Positions 45,657 to 54,601 are shown, counted from the first letter of the stretch. The stretch is 64,000 nt of DNA from an uncultured Vampirovibrio sp. (GCA_910577395.1 CAJTLG010000007.1:1-64000), one strand, 5' to 3'. Notes: generated by a model not told the origin, from the sequence alone. Numbers and translations are program-made.

Positions 45657-48107
45657 ATGACAAATACAACAACTAACCAAAGTTATGATGCCAGTAATAT
45701 AAGAGTTTTAGAGGGCTTAGAGGCCGTACGTCTTCGCCCCGGTATGTATATAGGTTCAACCTCACAAAGAGGTTTGCACCACTGTATATATGAAATCGTT
45801 GATAATTCAATTGACGAAAGCCTTGCGGGGTATTGCGATACAATCACTATAACAGTTCATGAAGATAACTCTGTAACCGTAGAAGATAACGGACGTGGTA
45901 TCCCTGTTGACATTAAACCGGATAGCGGCAAATCTGCCCTCGAAATTGTACACACAGTACTCCATGCCGGCGGTAAATTCGGTGACGGCGGATATAAGGT
46001 ATCGGGCGGGCTGCATGGTGTTGGCGCATCTGTTGTAAATGCACTTTCAGAAAAATATATTGTTGAAGTTTCCCGCGAAGGTTGGGTTCACAGGCAGGAA
46101 TACCTCAGAGGGGAACCTGTTAACCCTGTAGAAAAAGTACGCGAAACAGACAAAAGAGGTACCAAAACCACATTTTGGGCAGACCCAGAAATATTCACAG
46201 AAACCACAGAAATTGACTGTGATGTTATTGCAAACAGATTTAGAGAAATGGCCTTCCTTAATAAAGGGATAAAGCTTATATTTGTTGACAAAAAAAATAA
46301 TAAAGAACAAACTTTCCACTATGAAGGCGGTATTGCAAGCTATGTAGAACACCTTAACAAAAATAAAAATGTAATGTTTGAAAAGCCTGTATATATTGAA
46401 AAAATAATTGAAGGCACGGCGGTTGAAATTGCCATGCAATATACCGATGCCTACACAGAAAATGTGCTTTGTTTTGCAAACAATATTAACACCCACTTTG
46501 GCGGCACGCACCTTACGGGGTTTAGAAACGGTATCACAAGGGTAATTAACGATTATGCAAGAAAAAACAATCTGATTAAAGATAATGACCAAAACCTTGC
46601 AGGCGAAGACATTAGAGAAGGTCTTACGGCAATAGTTTCTGTTAAAATCCCAAACCCTGAATTTGAAGGCCAAACAAAAGAAAAATTGGGTAATGCAGAG
46701 GTAACACCTATAGTTAACGATGCTGTCAGAGATAAATTTATGGAATGGCTTGAATTTAATCCTAAATTTGCAAAGCTTATAATTGATAAAATCCTGCAGG
46801 CACAAAGAGCACGTGAGGCTGCAAGAAAGGCAAGAGAATTAACAAGAAGAAAATCCGCTCTTGAAACATCCACTCTTCCCGGCAAACTTGCAGACTGCTC
46901 TAACAGAGAACCTGAAAAATGCGAATTGTATATTGTAGAGGGTGATTCGGCAGGCGGCTCTGCTAAACAGGGCAGAAACAGAATGTTCCAGGCAATTTTG
47001 CCGCTTAGAGGTAAAATCTTGAATGTTGAACGTGCCCGTCTTGATAAAATGTATAACAACAACGAAATTCAATCCCTTATTCAGGCAATGGGTATAAACA
47101 TTTCAAAAAATGAAGAAGAAGTAAATATAGAAAAACTAAGATACCATAAGATTATCTTTATGACAGATGCCGATGTTGACGGCGCACATATCAGAACATT
47201 ATTGCTGACATTCTTCTTCAGATACGCTAAACCCTTAATTGATAACGGGTATGTATATATTGCACAGCCTCCTTTGTACAAGGTAACAATAGGAAAAGTG
47301 GCAGAATACCTTTATGATGACAGGGCGTTAGAAAAAATGGTACGCGAGCGCGGCATCAAGGGTGTTGTACTGTATGATAAAAACAAAACAAAATCCCTGA
47401 AAGATGACGGGCTTGAAAATATATTGTATTCAATGTCCACATATTATAAATCTTTCCATAATCCGATAATCAACCAGATGCCTTCCGTAATTATAAGAGG
47501 GCTAATAAGGTCTGAAATAAAACCTGAAGATTTTGAAAATAAAGAAAGAATGGATGAAATCCATGGATACCTTGCCCACTATATTGAAGACCACGCGCTA
47601 AATTACGGTATAGAAGAGGCTAAAAATTATTCAACATCTTTAGCCCAAAACCCTGAAAATTCAAGATATTATATTAAGGTAAATTTAGGCGAAGATATTG
47701 AACCCGCTGTAATTACAGCCAATATGGTTAAATCAAAAGAATTTGAACGCTTAAAAAATTCATACCCAAAAATCAGAGAATTTTTAATTGAAGAAGAAAA
47801 AAGATTAATCTTTGAAACCCCTGAAGGTGAATCTGAGATAACCTCTTTTGCACAACTGCAAAGGCTTGTCGATGAAAGAGGGAAAAAGGGCATGCAAATC
47901 CAAAGGTTTAAAGGTCTTGGTGAAATGATGCCGCAGCAGCTTTGGGAAACCACTATGGACCCTGCAAACAGAACATTGTTAAAGGTAAGCATTGAAGATG
48001 CCATGCTTTGCGATGAATTGTTTGATGTACTAATGGGCGATAATGTTGCCCCAAGGCGTGATTTTATTGAACAAAACGCAGTTTATGCTACAAATATTGA
48101 TACATAA
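45657..48107 (+). CDS. gyrB: DNA gyrase subunit B
   Basis: GyrB is the ATPase subunit of the supercoiling type II topoisomerase. The 816-residue protein has the GHKL ATPase motifs EIVDNSIDESLAGY, DNGRGIPVD and GGLHGVGASVVNALS, the TOPRIM domain with EGDSAGGSAKQGR and DADVDGAHI, and the C-terminal QRFKGLGEMMPQQLWETTMD. It ends RRDFIEQNA as expected for GyrB. AAGGA precedes the ATG. gyrA is not adjacent. It overlaps the convergent HD gene by 20 bp. Confidence 0.95.
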   Translation: MTNTTTNQSYDASNIRVLEGLEAVRLRPGMYIGSTSQRGLHHCIYEIVDNSIDESLAGYCDTITITVHEDNSVTVEDNGRGIPVDIKPDSGKSALEIVHTVLHAGGKFGDGGYKVSGGLHGVGASVVNALSEKYIVEVSREGWVHRQEYLRGEPVNPVEKVRETDKRGTKTTFWADPEIFTETTEIDCDVIANRFREMAFLNKGIKLIFVDKKNNKEQTFHYEGGIASYVEHLNKNKNVMFEKPVYIEKIIEGTAVEIAMQYTDAYTENVLCFANNINTHFGGTHLTGFRNGITRVINDYARKNNLIKDNDQNLAGEDIREGLTAIVSVKIPNPEFEGQTKEKLGNAEVTPIVNDAVRDKFMEWLEFNPKFAKLIIDKILQAQRAREAARKARELTRRKSALETSTLPGKLADCSNREPEKCELYIVEGDSAGGSAKQGRNRMFQAILPLRGKILNVERARLDKMYNNNEIQSLIQAMGINISKNEEEVNIEKLRYHKIIFMTDADVDGAHIRTLLLTFFFRYAKPLIDNGYVYIAQPPLYKVTIGKVAEYLYDDRALEKMVRERGIKGVVLYDKNKTKSLKDDGLENILYSMSTYYKSFHNPIINQMPSVIIRGLIRSEIKPEDFENKERMDEIHGYLAHYIEDHALNYGIEEAKNYSTSLAQNPENSRYYIKVNLGEDIEPAVITANMVKSKEFERLKNSYPKIREFLIEEEKRLIFETPEGESEITSFAQLQRLVDERGKKGMQIQRFKGLGEMMPQQLWETTMDPANRTLLKVSIEDAMLCDELFDVLMGDNVAPRRDFIEQNAVYATNIDT

Positions 48108-49191
48108 ACTTAATATGCTTTTTGATATTCTTTGAATTAGTTTCAAAGCTTGCTTTATGCTTATCAAAAGAGGCGTCGCTGTCTTTTGTTGATTTTAAAT
48201 CCGCCTCGGTAAATATTTTCATCATATCAAACAGATTACCTTCCCGCATATCAAATGCTACCGCTTTTTGTGTTTCCCATCTTTCTATAGAGGTGTTTGT
48301 TCTGTTTATATAATTCAACCACCCGTGGTTTTTAATTAAAGAATAAAGTTTTACCCTATCTTCACGCGGCAAATTTAATTTTCTTGTAATACCATATGTA
48401 TCAAATGCCCCGTTTATAGCATGATTTGGGTCACGCTTACCTTCAGTTTTTCTTATATCATGAAACAGTGATGCAACAAGCAATAATTCTTTATCCTGCC
48501 TGTTAAGTTTTTCAAACTCCGGGTTTTGAACAATTTTTTGCATAACCTTTAAACTGTGTTTCATCACATCAAAATTATGGTTTTTATGTTGTTTTTTTCC
48601 TATTAAAACCCTTAATTCCGGAAAAAATACAATTAAAGAATTCAATTCTTTTTCAATATTTTTATTGTTACATACAACAGGATTATTATCTAAAAATCTT
48701 ATTATCACGGGCCTAAGCTTGTCAATTGCCTCATAAACCCCGCTATCCGCATTTTGTATAATTTCTTTATCACCCGAAATAAAAGGATATCCTGATATTG
48801 AAAACCCAAGAGGGCTTTCCTCATTTTGATAAAGTTCAAAACCAAAATATTTGCATGCAATTTGCCTTTCTGTTTCGGGTAAATCCTTAGTAACAGAAAG
48901 GATTTCAGCTATAAAATTATCCTTTTTAAAAGTTTGGCTTATATTAAGGTTATTAAATTCTTCATCACTAAGCCCCGCAAGAGATAAAGACAAATCAAAA
49001 ACAGACTTGTTAAATAAACCTGCATCTTGTTGTATATTTACAAGGACCTTGCCATATGCCCCTTGAACATCCTGCACGGAAACTTCAACTGCCTTTTTAT
49101 CAAAAGCAATGTTGTTATCTTTTTTATTCCTAAAATCTTTATTAGCTAAAAATTTTAACGGCAATATCTTGTTGTACGGGGTAATCCTCAC
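48088..49191 (-). CDS. HD-domain protein (putative metal-dependent phosphohydrolase)
   Basis: The ~367-residue protein has an HD domain in its second half: 'NFDVMKHSLKVMQKIV' (first His), ASLFHDIRKTEGKRDPNHA (HD pair) and later 'LIKNHGWLNYI'. The N-terminal half is unrecognised and begins with the Ile/Phe-rich motif seen in other lineage-specific proteins. The start is uncertain: GTG at 49191 or TTG at 49194, both after an AAAAAGG. Substrate unknown. Convergent with gyrB. Confidence 0.68.
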   Translation of the reverse strand: MRITPYNKILPLKFLANKDFRNKKDNNIAFDKKAVEVSVQDVQGAYGKVLVNIQQDAGLFNKSVFDLSLSLAGLSDEEFNNLNISQTFKKDNFIAEILSVTKDLPETERQIACKYFGFELYQNEESPLGFSISGYPFISGDKEIIQNADSGVYEAIDKLRPVIIRFLDNNPVVCNNKNIEKELNSLIVFFPELRVLIGKKQHKNHNFDVMKHSLKVMQKIVQNPEFEKLNRQDKELLLVASLFHDIRKTEGKRDPNHAINGAFDTYGITRKLNLPREDRVKLYSLIKNHGWLNYINRTNTSIERWETQKAVAFDMREGNLFDMMKIFTEADLKSTKDSDASFDKHKASFETNSKNIKKHIKFMYQYL

Positions 49192-49267
49192 CAATCATAC
49201 CTTTTTAATAAAATTTCTCTGTTAAGATAAAACTGCAAAATTAAATAATTTGCTTTTTAACAAAACT

Positions 49268-49297
49268 AAAATGCCCCCTTAAAGCAGGAGGCATTTT
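49268..49297 (-). terminator. Intrinsic terminator of glnA
   Basis: AAAATGCC (49268-49275) and GGCATTTT (49290-49297) form a stem with further C-G pairs inside. On the minus strand it lies about 28 bp after the glnA stop and is followed by a T-rich stretch (AGTTTTGTT). Confidence 0.65.
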
Positions 49298-49325
49298 ACA
49301 AGAACACTTTATGAACCGAATAAAA

Positions 49326-50678
49326 TTACAGATAATTTTCAATTTCCCATTTTGAAACTTTTGTTCTGTAATCATCCCATTCTTTTTCCTTTGATGATAC
49401 AAATTCATTATAAATATGTTCACCAAGGGCACGTTTTACAAGGTCATTCTTCTTCATCAGATAAATTGCCTCGTTCAATGCACCGGGAAGTGATGCTATA
49501 CCTTTTTCAGCCCTTTCTTTAGCGCTCATTTCATAGATATTTTCTTCTGTTTGTTGTGGCGGAACAATTTTATTTTTAATACCGTCAATCATAGCGGTTA
49601 ACATTACAGCAAATACCAAATACGGATTACAGGAAGGGTCAGGTGACCTTAATTCTATTCTTGTACCGTTTCCGCGTTTTGCAGGAACCCTGATTAAAGC
49701 ACTTCTGTTTGCAAGGGACCATGCAAGATACACAGGTGCCTCATACCCCGGCACAAGCCTTTTGTAGCTGTTAACGGAAGGATTTGAAACAGCAGTAAAG
49801 CCCATAACATTTGTTAAAAGTGAACCTATAGAATACATAGCTTCTTCTGACAATTGATATGGTGCATTTTCATCATAAAATGCATTTTTACCGTCTTTAA
49901 ATAATGAAACATTACAGTGCATACCTGAACCATTTATACCAAATACCGGTTTTGGCATAAAAGTTGCATAAAGATTATTCTTTGCAGCAACAGCTTTCAC
50001 GGCGTACTTAAATGAAACAACATTATCAGCAGTAGTTAAGGCATCAGCGTATTTAAAATCTATTTCATGCTGCCCGTCAGCAACCTCGTGATGGCTTGCC
50101 TCTATATCAAAGCCCATTTGTGTAAGGGTTTCAACCATTTGCGCACGTACGTTCTCACCCCTGTCATCCGGCCCCACATCATAGTATCCCGCTTTGTCGT
50201 GGGTATCAAGGGTAGGGTTTCCTTTTTCATCCATATTGAACAAGAAAAATTCAGCCTCCGGCCCTACATTTAAAACATAGCCAAGGTCTGCAGCTTCTTT
50301 AATAACTCTTTTTAAATTACACCTTGGGCACCCTTCAAAAGGCGTACCGTCAGCATTATGAATATCACAAATAATTCTTGCAACATTTGTGCCTTCTTCA
50401 TCATTTTTCCTCCAGGGAAGAAGTGAAAATGTTGATAAATCAGGAAAAAAGTACATATCTGACGTTTCAATACTTCTAAAGCCCTTAATAGATGACCCGT
50501 CAAGCATACATTCATTATTTAAAACTTTATCAATTTGGCTTGCAGGAACTGCCATATTTTTCACTCTGCCGTTGATATCAACAAACTGAAGTCTTATAAA
50601 ATGTACATTATTTTTTTCAATAATGCTCTTAATTTCTTCTTTTGTTAATGCTTTTCCTTGCTCGGGAATGTAAGTCAT
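49326..50678 (-). CDS. glnA: Glutamine synthetase, type I
   Basis: It makes glutamine from glutamate and ammonia, the main entry of nitrogen. The 450-residue protein matches the shorter GSI-alpha form: FVDINGRVKNMAVP near the start, the active-site stretch NGSGMHCNVSLFKDGKNAFY, VPAKRGNGTRIELRSPDPSCNPYL and ENIYEMSAKER near the C-terminus. The 25-residue insertion of adenylylated GSI-beta enzymes seems absent. AGGAGG precedes the ATG. A consensus promoter and an NtcA-type box lie upstream. Confidence 0.96.
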   Translation of the reverse strand: MTYIPEQGKALTKEEIKSIIEKNNVHFIRLQFVDINGRVKNMAVPASQIDKVLNNECMLDGSSIKGFRSIETSDMYFFPDLSTFSLLPWRKNDEEGTNVARIICDIHNADGTPFEGCPRCNLKRVIKEAADLGYVLNVGPEAEFFLFNMDEKGNPTLDTHDKAGYYDVGPDDRGENVRAQMVETLTQMGFDIEASHHEVADGQHEIDFKYADALTTADNVVSFKYAVKAVAAKNNLYATFMPKPVFGINGSGMHCNVSLFKDGKNAFYDENAPYQLSEEAMYSIGSLLTNVMGFTAVSNPSVNSYKRLVPGYEAPVYLAWSLANRSALIRVPAKRGNGTRIELRSPDPSCNPYLVFAVMLTAMIDGIKNKIVPPQQTEENIYEMSAKERAEKGIASLPGALNEAIYLMKKNDLVKRALGEHIYNEFVSSKEKEWDDYRTKVSKWEIENYL

Positions 50679-50722
50679 TTTTAATTCCTCCTAAATTGTT
50701 CTTTAAATTTATTTATCAACCT

Positions 50723-50751
50723 ATTATGCCTCATCATGGATAATTAAGTCA
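50723..50751 (-). promoter_or_regulatory. glnA promoter
   Basis: On the minus strand TTGACT (50751-50746) and CATAAT (50728-50723) are separated by exactly 17 bp, predicting a start near 50716 and a ~38-nt leader. Confidence 0.65.
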
Positions 50752-50758
50752 AAAAATT

Positions 50759-50772
50759 GTAACATTTGTTAC
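50759..50772. promoter_or_regulatory. NtcA-type operator (GTA-N8-TAC) upstream of glnA
   Basis: GTAACATTTGTTAC matches the consensus palindrome of NtcA, the global nitrogen activator of Cyanobacteria. It ends 7 bp upstream of the glnA -35, with its centre about 50 bp before the predicted start. The function is inferred from motif and position. It could also affect the divergent ftsZ side, but that promoter is ~160 bp away. Confidence 0.6.
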
Positions 50773-50965
50773 ATATGTAGTACATAATTAAACAAATCTC
50801 TGGTCCGTTTACATTAAGTTGTGTAAATATTAATTGAATTTTGTTAAAATTTGGGCATAATTATATTAAAAGCTTTACATATCCATGCTTTTTACATATA
50901 GTAGTAGGTAAATAAGTTATATTTAAATGCCGATATAATAATTAAAATTATGAGGGTCGCACAAA

Positions 50966-52159
50966 GTGGAAAAGTTCAGACTAGATAACTACGATAGAAA
51001 AACAACCGATTACAGCAGATATTCATCCCAAGCCAATATAAAAGTCATAGGTGTTGGCGGCGGCGGCGGAAATGCTGTAAACAGGATGATAAAAGCAGGT
51101 CTTGGAGGTGTTGAATTTTGGGCAATGAATACAGATGCCCAGGTTCTTGAAATGTCTTCAGCTCCTAAAAAAATTCAATTAGGTGCCAAATTAACAAGCG
51201 GCCTTGGTGCAGGCGGTGACCCTTCAGTTGGCGAAAAAGCAGCAGAAGAATCAAGAGAAGATTTATTAGTTGCACTTGACGGCTCTGATATGGTTTTTGT
51301 AACAGCCGGTATGGGCGGCGGTACAGGAACAGGTGCTGCTCCTGTAGTTGCTAAAATTGCAAAAGAACTTGGTGCCCTTACAATCGGCGTTGTGACAAAG
51401 CCTTTTGGATTTGAAGGCAAAAAACGTATGAACCAGGCTGTTGCCGGTTTAGAAAAATTAAAAGAAAATGTTGATGCTCTTATTGTTATACCAAACGATA
51501 AATTAATCGAAGTAGTTGAAAGAAGGACCACAATGAGGGATGCTTTCCTTGTTGTTGATGAAGTTCTGCTACGTGGTGTTCAAGGCATTTCAGATATCAT
51601 TGTAATCCCCGGCTTAATCAACGTTGACTTTGCCGATGTACGTGCCGTAATGCAGGCTTCAGGTTCCGCATTAATGGGCATAGGTAAAGCCTCAGGCGAA
51701 GGCAGGGCAATGGAAGCTGCCAAGCTTGCAATTAATTCAAAACTTCTTGAAACATCAATAAACGGTGCAACCGGTATTATTATGAATGTTTCAGGCGGCC
51801 CTGATATGACACTTCATGAAGTAAATGAGGCTGCAAGCGTTATCCATGATGCAGTTGCAGATAATGCAGAGGTTATTTTCGGTTCCGTTATTGATGACAG
51901 AATTCAAGGGGAAATCCAAATTACGGTTATTGCAACAGGTTTCCAATTAAAAGGAAACGATGTTCCGCAATCACAAGAAAGAAAATTAAGTGCCGCTGAT
52001 ATCTTTGGCGGGGGCTTAAGTTTCTCTGACCTTGGAAATAAACCGCAGACAAACCAACCAAGCCCAAGCCAGACATTCTTTGAACCTTCAAGGCCTTCAA
52101 ATGAACCGGCAGGCGGCGGATTATTGGATATACCTGAGTTCTTAAATCCAAAAAGATAA
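50966..52159 (+). CDS. ftsZ: Cell-division GTPase FtsZ
   Basis: FtsZ polymerises into the division ring. The 397-residue tubulin homologue has the nucleotide-binding GVGGGGGNAVNRM, the tubulin signature GMGGGTGTGAAPVVAK (115-130), NVDFADVRAVM with the catalytic T7 region, and a disordered linker ending in the conserved C-terminal peptide DIPEFLNPKR that binds partners. The start is GTG at 50966 after GAGGG. A TATAAT at 50934-50939 may be its -10. A terminator follows; no other division genes are adjacent. Confidence 0.96.
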   Translation: MEKFRLDNYDRKTTDYSRYSSQANIKVIGVGGGGGNAVNRMIKAGLGGVEFWAMNTDAQVLEMSSAPKKIQLGAKLTSGLGAGGDPSVGEKAAEESREDLLVALDGSDMVFVTAGMGGGTGTGAAPVVAKIAKELGALTIGVVTKPFGFEGKKRMNQAVAGLEKLKENVDALIVIPNDKLIEVVERRTTMRDAFLVVDEVLLRGVQGISDIIVIPGLINVDFADVRAVMQASGSALMGIGKASGEGRAMEAAKLAINSKLLETSINGATGIIMNVSGGPDMTLHEVNEAASVIHDAVADNAEVIFGSVIDDRIQGEIQITVIATGFQLKGNDVPQSQERKLSAADIFGGGLSFSDLGNKPQTNQPSPSQTFFEPSRPSNEPAGGGLLDIPEFLNPKR

Positions 52160-52172
52160 AAAATAATGTTTA

Positions 52173-52200
52173 AAAGCGGGTTAATAAAGCCCGCTTTTTT
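52173..52200 (+). terminator. Intrinsic terminator of ftsZ
   Basis: AAAGCGGG (52173-52180) pairs with CCCGCTTT (52190-52197), and the T run ends at 52200. It lies 13 bp after the ftsZ stop. Confidence 0.88.
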
Positions 52201-52285
52201 AATTCTAAAAAAAGCAAACTTTAAAATTTACAAGTTTGTATACAATACAATCAATCTGTTAGGTTTATAAAATAAGGAGGCAATA

Positions 52286-52777
52286 ATGAATATATCAGCT
52301 GTTAAAAGTTATTCAGTTTCAAATAAGGCATTAACAGGCTTTAGGGGAAACAATGAAGAAACCAAAAAAGAAGAATACTACAACCCCGTAAATGTTAAAA
52401 CCGAAAGAAAACTTGCCGTATTATCATCCACAGGCGTTTCTCTTGCAGTAGGTGCCGTTGCAGCAGGTCTTGTTTCGGTTATAAAAGAAAACACCAAGTT
52501 ATTTTCAAAAATTCCTCTTTTATCCGGTGCTGCTGCTGCCCTTGTAACATTAGGCCTCACACTTCCTTCAAAACTTTATCATACCAAAATAAACGCTACC
52601 GTTAAAGAAAAAGAAATGGGTATATTTACGGCAGACAAAGAACTTAAAAAAGATTTAACAAAAGAAGTACACACTGAAGTAAAAGACCCTGAAGTTTCTT
52701 TAGACCAAAAATTACAGCACAATATGCAGTTACAACTTGCAAATAAGGCAGCAACCGTAGGTTTTACAACTTTTTAA
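52286..52777 (+). CDS. Lineage-specific membrane protein (163 aa)
   Basis: I do not recognise this family. After a short N-terminus with GFRGN at residues 19-23 it has two hydrophobic segments (VSLAVGAVAAGLVSVI and LSGAAAALVTLGLTL), then a charged helical tail. AAGGAGG precedes the ATG. The next gene begins 4 bp downstream and has a similar layout, so the two may be distant paralogues acting together. Confidence 0.65.
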   Translation: MNISAVKSYSVSNKALTGFRGNNEETKKEEYYNPVNVKTERKLAVLSSTGVSLAVGAVAAGLVSVIKENTKLFSKIPLLSGAAAALVTLGLTLPSKLYHTKINATVKEKEMGIFTADKELKKDLTKEVHTEVKDPEVSLDQKLQHNMQLQLANKAATVGFTTF

Positions 52778-52781
52778 AAAG

Positions 52782-53393
52782 ATGAAAATTAACCCTGTAA
52801 AAAATAATTATATAAGTTTTGCAAATAACAAAACACCAAATGAAGTGCAAAATAAACAAGGGCAAACTGCAATAATCCATGATAAGGAAAATCCTATAAG
52901 TAAACCGCTTGAGCAGCTAGATGTTGTAAAAGCTTCCTTAATCGCGGGTTTAGGCTTTGGCGCACGGGCGCTTTATTACGCTTTTGAAGATACGGACCTG
53001 CTTGAATGCACACTAGATGCAGGTAAAAAACTTGCAAAGAAAAACCATAAAAATGCCGCGGGTGGCAAGCTATTTGCATTAAGCATGGCATCATGGGCAG
53101 CTATCTTAATTGGTACTGTAGGCTTGCTTGCAGGATTATATGCCCTGTTTAACGGCCCGAAATCAATGTATCAGGGCAAAATTAATGCTCATAAAAAAGC
53201 GGAAGAAATGGATGTATACCTTGCAGGAAACAGAATCGAACAGGAATTATATAAACAAGTGGGCGACCAGGCAAAGGCCGTGCAAACTGTTGAAGAACAG
53301 GAACATGTGAAAAAACAGTATGCAATGTTGAAAGCTGTAAAAAATAATATCCCGGTATTTGCTAATTTTCAAAGTTTACCCGCACAAAAATAA
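52782..53393 (+). CDS. Lineage-specific membrane protein (203 aa)
   Basis: Unrecognised. The N-terminus reads MKINPVKNNYISFANN, similar in pattern to the preceding protein. It has two hydrophobic parts: a weak one near VKASLIAGLGFGARALYYAF and a strong one near WAAILIGTVGLLAGLYALF. A charged coiled-coil tail follows. Short spacing implies one operon with 52286-52777. Confidence 0.65.
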   Translation: MKINPVKNNYISFANNKTPNEVQNKQGQTAIIHDKENPISKPLEQLDVVKASLIAGLGFGARALYYAFEDTDLLECTLDAGKKLAKKNHKNAAGGKLFALSMASWAAILIGTVGLLAGLYALFNGPKSMYQGKINAHKKAEEMDVYLAGNRIEQELYKQVGDQAKAVQTVEEQEHVKKQYAMLKAVKNNIPVFANFQSLPAQK

Positions 53394-53440
53394 TACATAA
53401 AGCCCTTGTGTCTTATTAAAAATAATTATAAAATTCCCTT

Positions 53441-54310
53441 ATGATTATTCAGTTTATAAGCGATTATTTATCATACCTTGAAATTGAAAGAGGATTGAGC
53501 GAAAACACAATTGCCGCCTATAAAAATGACATTTTTTTATTTTTTGAATACTTCGGCAAAATAAATACTATTGAAGAAATTAAACGCACCCATTTAAGCG
53601 ATTACATTAAGCACCTTGGTAAAACCGGCCTGAATACAAGCAGTATAATAAGAAAAATTGCCTCGATTAAAAGCTTTTTCAGATACTTGTGTGCCGTTAA
53701 AAAATTAAGGACAAATCCGGCACTTGATATTTCCATTCCAAAACTTTCCAAAAAACTGCCTAAAATAATCAGCATGGATGAGATTGAAAAACTTTTGAAG
53801 ACAAGGATGAATACGCGTGAACTTGCCGTGTTTGAGCTTTTATATGCAACAGGTCTTCGTGTCAGCGAGCTTGTTGAGCTTGAAATCAAAAATATTGACC
53901 TTAAAAATAACACCTTAAAAACCATAGGTAAGGGCTCTAAAGAAAGGGTTATTCCGATTGGTGAAAACGCTAAAAAGGCACTTGATGCTTATTTTAAAGA
54001 AAGAGAATTTGCACTGAAATTATCATCATCCAAAAATAAATCCCAAGACAAGGTTTTTTTGAATAATTTTGGCGAAAAAATTACCCGTCAGTGGGTTTAT
54101 ACATTTATCAAGGAACTTGGCAGCGGCATACATAAATCAATATCGCCTCACACTATCCGCCACACATTTGCAACCCACCTGCTTGAAAACGGGGCGGATT
54201 TAAGAGTGGTGCAGGAGCTTTTAGGCCATGCAAACATTGTAACCACACAACTATATACCCATGTATCCAAAAAACACCTTAAAGATGTATATTTTGCAAT
54301 TAACGGCTAA
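53441..54310 (+). CDS. xerD: Xer-type tyrosine recombinase
   Basis: Xer recombinases resolve chromosome dimers at dif and are recruited by some mobile or invertible elements. The 289-residue protein has an N-terminal SAM-like core-binding domain ('SENTIAAYKNDIFLFFEYF') and a catalytic domain with the conserved Arg in ATGLRVSEL, Lys in GKGSKER, the HxxR motif HTIRHTFATHL, His in LLGHANI and the nucleophilic Tyr in TTQLYTH. Whether it is XerC or XerD cannot be decided. It lies 2-5.6 kb from the inverted repeats around the pseudopilin; no dif site was identified. Confidence 0.88.
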   Translation: MIIQFISDYLSYLEIERGLSENTIAAYKNDIFLFFEYFGKINTIEEIKRTHLSDYIKHLGKTGLNTSSIIRKIASIKSFFRYLCAVKKLRTNPALDISIPKLSKKLPKIISMDEIEKLLKTRMNTRELAVFELLYATGLRVSELVELEIKNIDLKNNTLKTIGKGSKERVIPIGENAKKALDAYFKEREFALKLSSSKNKSQDKVFLNNFGEKITRQWVYTFIKELGSGIHKSISPHTIRHTFATHLLENGADLRVVQELLGHANIVTTQLYTHVSKKHLKDVYFAING

Positions 54311-54350
54311 CGCACAAATCGGGGCAAGCAATTAACGGCTAACGCACAAA
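54296..54350. repeat. Perfect 23-bp direct repeat overlapping the xer stop codon
   Basis: GCAATTAACGGCTAACGCAC plus three further bases (54296-54318) recurs identically at 54328-54350, a 32-bp period. The first copy encodes the last three residues and stop of the recombinase. It is most simply a small tandem duplication. Confidence 0.8.
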
Positions 54351-54368
54351 GCCTTGCGAATTAACAAC

Positions 54369-54396
54369 TTGAAATATTATAAAAGCAGAGTATAAT
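54369..54396 (+). promoter_or_regulatory. Promoter of putative antisense RNA
   Basis: TTGAAA (54369-54374) and TATAAT (54391-54396) are separated by 16 bp, predicting initiation near 54403. Confidence 0.5.
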
Positions 54397-54402
54397 AATA
54401 AT

Positions 54403-54498
54403 GTGCGTGCAAGCTGCAACCTGCACTTTAAAAGCCCTAATGATTGATTAAATAATTTAGCGCTAAGATTATCAGTAAAATGATTATTAGCGCTTTTT
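54403..54498 (+). ncRNA. Putative antisense small RNA opposite a hydrophobic peptide gene
   Basis: A ~96-nt transcript is predicted from the promoter at 54369-54396 to a terminator hairpin: AGCGCTAA (54459-54466) pairs with TTAGCGCT (54487-54494), with inner pairing and a T run to 54498. A second small hairpin (GTGC...GCAC) lies near its 5' end. It contains no ORF with a ribosome site. It is antisense to most of the 24-codon peptide gene on the other strand. It could instead be just the terminator region of xer. Confidence 0.5.
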
Positions 54499-54511
54499 CA
54501 CTAATTATCAC
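54437..54511 (-). CDS. 24-aa hydrophobic peptide, type I toxin-like
   Basis: A minus-strand GTG at 54511 is preceded by an excellent ribosome site (GGGAGGTGAT, 8-nt spacing) and opens a 24-codon frame. The peptide is a charged start (MIISEK), then an Ile/Leu-rich membrane-spanning core, then LNYLINH. An extended -10 (TGATATAAT) lies 75 nt further upstream. The convergent antisense RNA and a 5'/3' inverted repeat (54432-54440 with 54573-54581) resemble TxpA/RatA- or BsrG/SR4-type systems in arrangement. No sequence family is recognised. Confidence 0.5.
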   Translation of the reverse strand: MIISEKALIIILLIILALNYLINH

Positions 54512-54592
54512 TATTATCACCTCCCTTCCAACTTCATACTGCAGTTATGTTGTTTGGACGGCAAGATGAGCTTTAGGGCTTACCCGCAAAAG

Positions 54593-54601
54593 ATTATATC
54601 A
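54593..54601 (-). promoter_or_regulatory. Extended -10 promoter of the hydrophobic peptide gene
   Basis: On the minus strand TGATATAAT combines a TGn extension with a perfect -10 (54598-54593). It predicts a start near 54586 and a ~75-nt leader. The -35 is weak, as is usual for extended -10 promoters. Confidence 0.5.

Noticed and set aside
46047..46805. 252-codon minus-strand ORF inside gyrB
   Set aside because: It lies fully within gyrB, has Phe/Cys-rich shadow composition and no ribosome site.
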